A stretch of DNA of 64,000 nucleotides, from assembly GCA_028293125.1 (NCBI GenBank), contig JAQGPJ010000038.1, forward strand, positions 1 to 64,000, read 5' to 3'. Origin of the DNA: Verrucomicrobiales bacterium (lineage in GTDB: Bacteria; Verrucomicrobiota; Verrucomicrobiia; Verrucomicrobiales; V1-33). The translations under genes and the position numbers were made by a program. How positions within the stretch are numbered: the first letter of the stretch is position 1; every line of letters starts with the position of its first letter. Positions 62,439 to 64,000 of this stretch are shown here, in pieces. Below the pieces are notes generated by a model. It saw nothing but the letters and a program-made list of their open reading frames with translations, searched no databases and was not told where the DNA came from.

Positions 62439-63134
62439 ATGCGACTGCAAAAACTCAGTGACGGTGCCATCCGCCTCTCCCAACTCAATCCCTGGGAGGT
62501 CCAGACCTTCCGCAGCCTGCCGATACTGGCCGATTTTTCGGATCATGAGGCCGCCGAACGCCGCATGTTGCCCACTCCTGCTGTGGAGTCCGATCTGACA
62601 CCGGACATGGGCATGGACTGGGTGGAGTATGTCATGCCGGAACTGCGCGACAGCTTCGCGCGGAATCTCAGCACAGTGATGGAGGATCTGGAAAACCTGA
62701 AAACTCATTTTCCCGGCGATCCGGAGCCTGATGAAGCTGACAGGAGCGGGCATTCAGCATCCATCCTTGATGATGACGCGGACCCGTGGGGGTGGGATGA
62801 CGATGACGATGAGTCCCGGTCTCCTTCATCCTCCGGCACCGGCAAAAAGGAAAGTGGCCCCCCTCCGCAGAAAGCGGGGCCTGCCCGCAGCCAAAGCGGA
62901 CCGCCGCAGGAGTTGAATTACTCCGTCGATATCCCGTCGGAACATGCCGAGCTTTGGTTCCGCGCCATGAATCAGGCCCGGCTGGTGCTTTCCGCCAAGC
63001 ACGGGATCGATTCCGAGCATATTCCGGATCTCGCCACCCTGCTGACCTCCGGCAAACTGGAATACTGGTTCCAATACGAGCTTTTTGTCAGCCTTCAGGG
63101 CTGGCTGGTGGATGCTGTGTTGGACACCAACTGA
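62439..63134 (+). CDS. DUF2017 family protein, linked to ClpS
   Basis: A protein of 231 residues. DUF2017 genes next to clpS are well known in Actinobacteria and also occur in Verrucomicrobia. The C-terminal part (about 165-231) holds the conserved ELWFRAMNQARLVLSAKHGI and the final VSLQGWLVDAVLD. The first 80 residues (RLSQLNPWEVQTFRSLPIL) are also conserved-looking. Between them is an acidic, low-complexity linker (DDDADPWGWDDDDDE then Ser/Pro/Lys-rich), which may be disordered. It could regulate ClpS or a protease; this is inference. Confidence 0.8.
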   Translation: MRLQKLSDGAIRLSQLNPWEVQTFRSLPILADFSDHEAAERRMLPTPAVESDLTPDMGMDWVEYVMPELRDSFARNLSTVMEDLENLKTHFPGDPEPDEADRSGHSASILDDDADPWGWDDDDDESRSPSSSGTGKKESGPPPQKAGPARSQSGPPQELNYSVDIPSEHAELWFRAMNQARLVLSAKHGIDSEHIPDLATLLTSGKLEYWFQYELFVSLQGWLVDAVLDTN

Positions 63135-63189
63135 GCAGCCCCAGGCAGGAGTTTCCGGTGCCCCAATCCTGAAGCCGGCTCCGGGCACT

Positions 63190-63963
63190 CTACTGCAGCA
63201 CTCCCTCCAACAGATCCACCAAGGCTCCCGCCGCGCCGCGGCCCACCTCCATCACATCCGAATGGCTGAGCGGCCCGCTCATGCCGGAAGCCCAATTGGT
63301 GAGACAGGAGAAAGCGGCCACCTCCATGCCCAACGCCCGAGCCTGGATGGCCTCCAGCACCGTGGACATGCCCACGGCGTCCGCCCCCATGACACGCAGC
63401 ATGCGGATTTCCGCCGGGGTTTCGTACTGCGGCCCGCGCAGGCCGGCGTAAATTCCTACATGCAGCCGCACCGCGTGGGCCGCCGCCACTCCCAGAAACC
63501 GCGCCCGCAGGGAGAGTGTGTAAATTTCCGACATGTCCACAAAGTTGGGGCCGCCGGCCAAGGGGGATTCGCCGGTCAGATTGATATGGTCGGAGAGCAT
63601 CATCCACTCGCCGGGCCGGTAGGCCTCATTCAGCGTGCCCGCAGCATTTGTCAGGAACAGCTTTCCCACCCCCAGCGCACCCAACAGCCTCACTCCGGCG
63701 GTGACCTCGCGGGCTCCCCGATTTTCGTAGAGATGGGTTCTTCCTGACAGGACCGCCACGCGGGAGGATCCCACGGTGCCCAGCACCAGTTCGCCTTCAT
63801 GGCCGGGCGCTCCGCTATGGGGCAGGCCCAGCTCACTGTAGGGCACACGCTGGGAAACCTCCATACGGCGGGTGAAGCCGCCCAGGCCGGATCCCAGCAC
63901 CAAACCCACCGCCGGAGCGAAATTTCTGACGTTTTCCGTTAATGTGAAGTGATCCGTGCTCAT
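63190..63963 (-). CDS. Purine-nucleoside phosphorylase (PNP family 2)
   Basis: A cytoplasmic enzyme of 257 residues that splits purine nucleosides with phosphate for purine salvage. The trimeric PNP (family 2) motifs are seen: VLGSGLGGF at the phosphate site, LPHSGAPGHEGELVLG, RTHLYEN, LTNAAGTLN (canonical NAAGG), GPQYETPAEIRMLRVMGADAVGMS and CLTNWASG with the base-binding Asn. Length is close to the family's 270. The start at 63963 (MSTDHF) gives a normal N-terminus; sequence before it is not conserved. It is convergent with the DUF2017 gene. Confidence 0.93.
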   Translation of the reverse strand: MSTDHFTLTENVRNFAPAVGLVLGSGLGGFTRRMEVSQRVPYSELGLPHSGAPGHEGELVLGTVGSSRVAVLSGRTHLYENRGAREVTAGVRLLGALGVGKLFLTNAAGTLNEAYRPGEWMMLSDHINLTGESPLAGGPNFVDMSEIYTLSLRARFLGVAAAHAVRLHVGIYAGLRGPQYETPAEIRMLRVMGADAVGMSTVLEAIQARALGMEVAAFSCLTNWASGMSGPLSHSDVMEVGRGAAGALVDLLEGVLQ

Positions 63964-64000
63964 GGTCCACCCTGCCGCAGAAGCGGCGGGCCGCAAGCCG

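Overview
The window is GC-rich, densely coded bacterial chromosome and looks like Verrucomicrobiota (probably Verrucomicrobiae). This is inferred from gene content. There is a PEP-CTERM protein, a Tat-exported DUF1501 protein coupled to a PSD1/DUF1549/DUF1553 cytochrome (a pairing typical of Planctomycetes and Verrucomicrobia), and two DUF6807 (PmoA-like) proteins. There are also very large secreted proteins ending in a calcium-binding 'DSDGDG...NLxEF' segment, and a clpS-DUF2017 pair. No rRNA, tRNA or CRISPR array was seen.

Layout. 1-121: the 3' end of an IS5-type insertion sequence. 0.3-3.7 kb: PEP-CTERM protein, Mn-type superoxide dismutase, a small membrane-anchored protein and a secreted DUF6807 protein. 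3.9-7.2 kb: a BlaI/BlaR1-like system in which the M56 sensor protease is fused to a complete-looking penicillin-binding transpeptidase; its promoter carries two matching dyads. 7.2-13.3 kb: single-domain asparaginase, S46 peptidase, a VOC protein overlapping an OPT transporter, and a small membrane protein. 13.4-18.3 kb: a YcaQ-like glycosylase and a secreted BspA-LRR/FG-GAP protein. 18.6-20.1 kb: a broken terD next to an intact terC-like gene. 20.5-23.8 kb: two methyltransferases and a toxin-antitoxin pair with a frameshifted PIN toxin.

23.8-31.2 kb: DUF1501/DUF1553 pair, amidohydrolase and SulP transporter. 31.7-37.7 kb: membrane-anchored protein, IscA-type protein, MutL, secreted alpha/beta hydrolase and a second DUF6807 protein. 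37.8-41.5 kb: two translationally coupled repeat proteins. 41.5-48.0 kb: PssA, rhodanese, orphan DhaL, RarA, SH3-domain protein and PriA. The rarA-SH3-priA block is bracketed by two similar G-rich/AT-rich elements. 48-52 kb: a truncated protein, a coiled-coil lipoprotein candidate, an Fsr-like MFS pump and an AraC regulator. 52.3-60.6 kb: one 2751-residue secreted protein with lamin-tail domains, a CotH kinase domain and beta-helix regions. 60.9-64.0 kb: OsmC protein, an unknown gene overlapping clpS, a DUF2017 protein and purine nucleoside phosphorylase.

How the genes work together. Genome maintenance (mutL, rarA, priA, a YcaQ-type glycosylase) and stress defence (sod, osmC, terC/terD remnant, BlaI/BlaR) sit among many secreted surface or polymer-degradation proteins. 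The best candidate for something undescribed is the BlaI/BlaR locus: its sensor architecture is unusual, and its promoter is leaderless and double-operator. Second is the paired G4/TTATT element around rarA-priA. Several genes are visibly decaying (IS remnant, terD, PIN toxin, the truncated 48.2-kb gene).
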